From Halopiger xanaduensis SH-6 (GTDB lineage Archaea > Halobacteriota > Halobacteria > Halobacteriales > Natrialbaceae): a DNA stretch of 64,000 bases. The stretch spans positions 1 to 64,000 of the forward strand of contig NC_015666.1 in assembly GCF_000217715.1 (NCBI RefSeq), written 5' to 3'. The notes beneath the pieces are model-generated. The model had not been told where the DNA came from and did no database searches. It saw only the letters and a program-made list of their open reading frames with translations. Of the stretch, positions 63,906 through 64,000 are shown one piece after another. The number at the start of each line of letters is the position of its first letter. The first letter of the stretch is position 1. Made by a program: the position numbers and the translations under genes.

Positions 63906-64000
63906 ATGGACGAGGACATGCTCGCGGACCAGCGCCGGCTCGTCGAACTCGTCGAAAACGAAGGCTGGGACGTTACCGACCTCGAGATATCGGCCTACGA
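63906..64000 (+). CDS. truncated ORF running off the window, hypothetical
   Basis: ATG at 63906 opens an ORF (MDEDMLADQRRLVELVENEG, then WDVTDLEISAY) still open at the end of the window. Acidic and haloarchaeal in character. Too short to identify; the gene continues beyond 64000. Confidence 0.5.
   Translation, partial: MDEDMLADQRRLVELVENEGWDVTDLEISAY

Overview
The window is high-GC, densely coding chromosomal DNA from a halophilic archaeon (class Halobacteria). The evidence is an acidic predicted proteome, archaeal-type ribosomal proteins and RNA polymerase subunits (Rpo3/D, Rpo10/N, Rpo6/K, L7Ae, S28e, L24e, L18e), TATA-like boxes that place transcription starts on or next to start codons (leaderless genes), archaeal mevalonate kinase / isopentenyl phosphate kinase, and many halobacterial families (DUF5800, DUF5827, DUF7344, HTH_10). 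A member of the Natrialbaceae is my best guess, but this is inference only. I see no rRNA, CRISPR array, phage or complete insertion sequence. This is mostly core chromosome with small accessory insertions.

Layout. 0-9 kb: a soluble-type chemotaxis transducer with a small membrane partner gene, a PRC-barrel protein, a SRPBCC protein, an enoyl-reductase-like enzyme, an HNH-like protein, a large Cache/HAMP chemoreceptor and a DUF192 protein. 9-19.6 kb: a LeuA/CimA-type synthase behind a possible leader ORF, a stand-alone multi-cluster ferredoxin, tRNA-Ser(CGA) with duplicated flanks, a MoxR ATPase, PEP carboxylase, an SDR and tRNA-Glu(CTC). 19.7-34 kb: a membrane-anchored winged-helix protein, a metallo-beta-lactamase-fold hydrolase, a thiamine-type ABC transporter operon, a BioD-like ATPase pair, a 7TM histidine kinase, a D-lactate/glycolate-type dehydrogenase, superoxide dismutase and a DUF7344 regulator. 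34-42.4 kb: the L7Ae-S28e-L24e-Ndk operon, TmcA tRNA acetyltransferase, small proteins and a cupredoxin-like lipoprotein.

42.4-58 kb, mainly on the minus strand, is a conserved core block. Read in the direction of transcription it is tRNA-Ser(GCT), S13-S4-S11-Rpo3, tRNA-Leu(CAG), L18e-L13-S9-Rpo10-Rpo6-enolase-S2, then mevalonate kinase, isopentenyl phosphate kinase, an interposed SDR, RNase J, a prenyl diphosphate synthase and glutamyl-tRNA synthetase. The isoprenoid enzymes feed C5 units to the prenyl synthase for archaeal lipids. A ThiR-type thiamine regulator sits on the opposite strand at 50.3 kb and is a plausible controller of the transporter at 22-26 kb. 58-64 kb: a DUF4129-DUF58-DUF7519 operon (whose usual MoxR partner lies 45 kb away), MoaA, an HTH_10 regulator and a truncated ORF.

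The most notable non-coding signals are elaborate perfect-stem RNA structures in the 5' leaders of L7Ae (with a UGAUGA-containing, kink-turn-like loop), RNase J (a compact three-way junction) and L18e (a hairpin just above the ribosome-binding site). These look like candidates for autoregulation of RNA-binding and RNA-degrading proteins.
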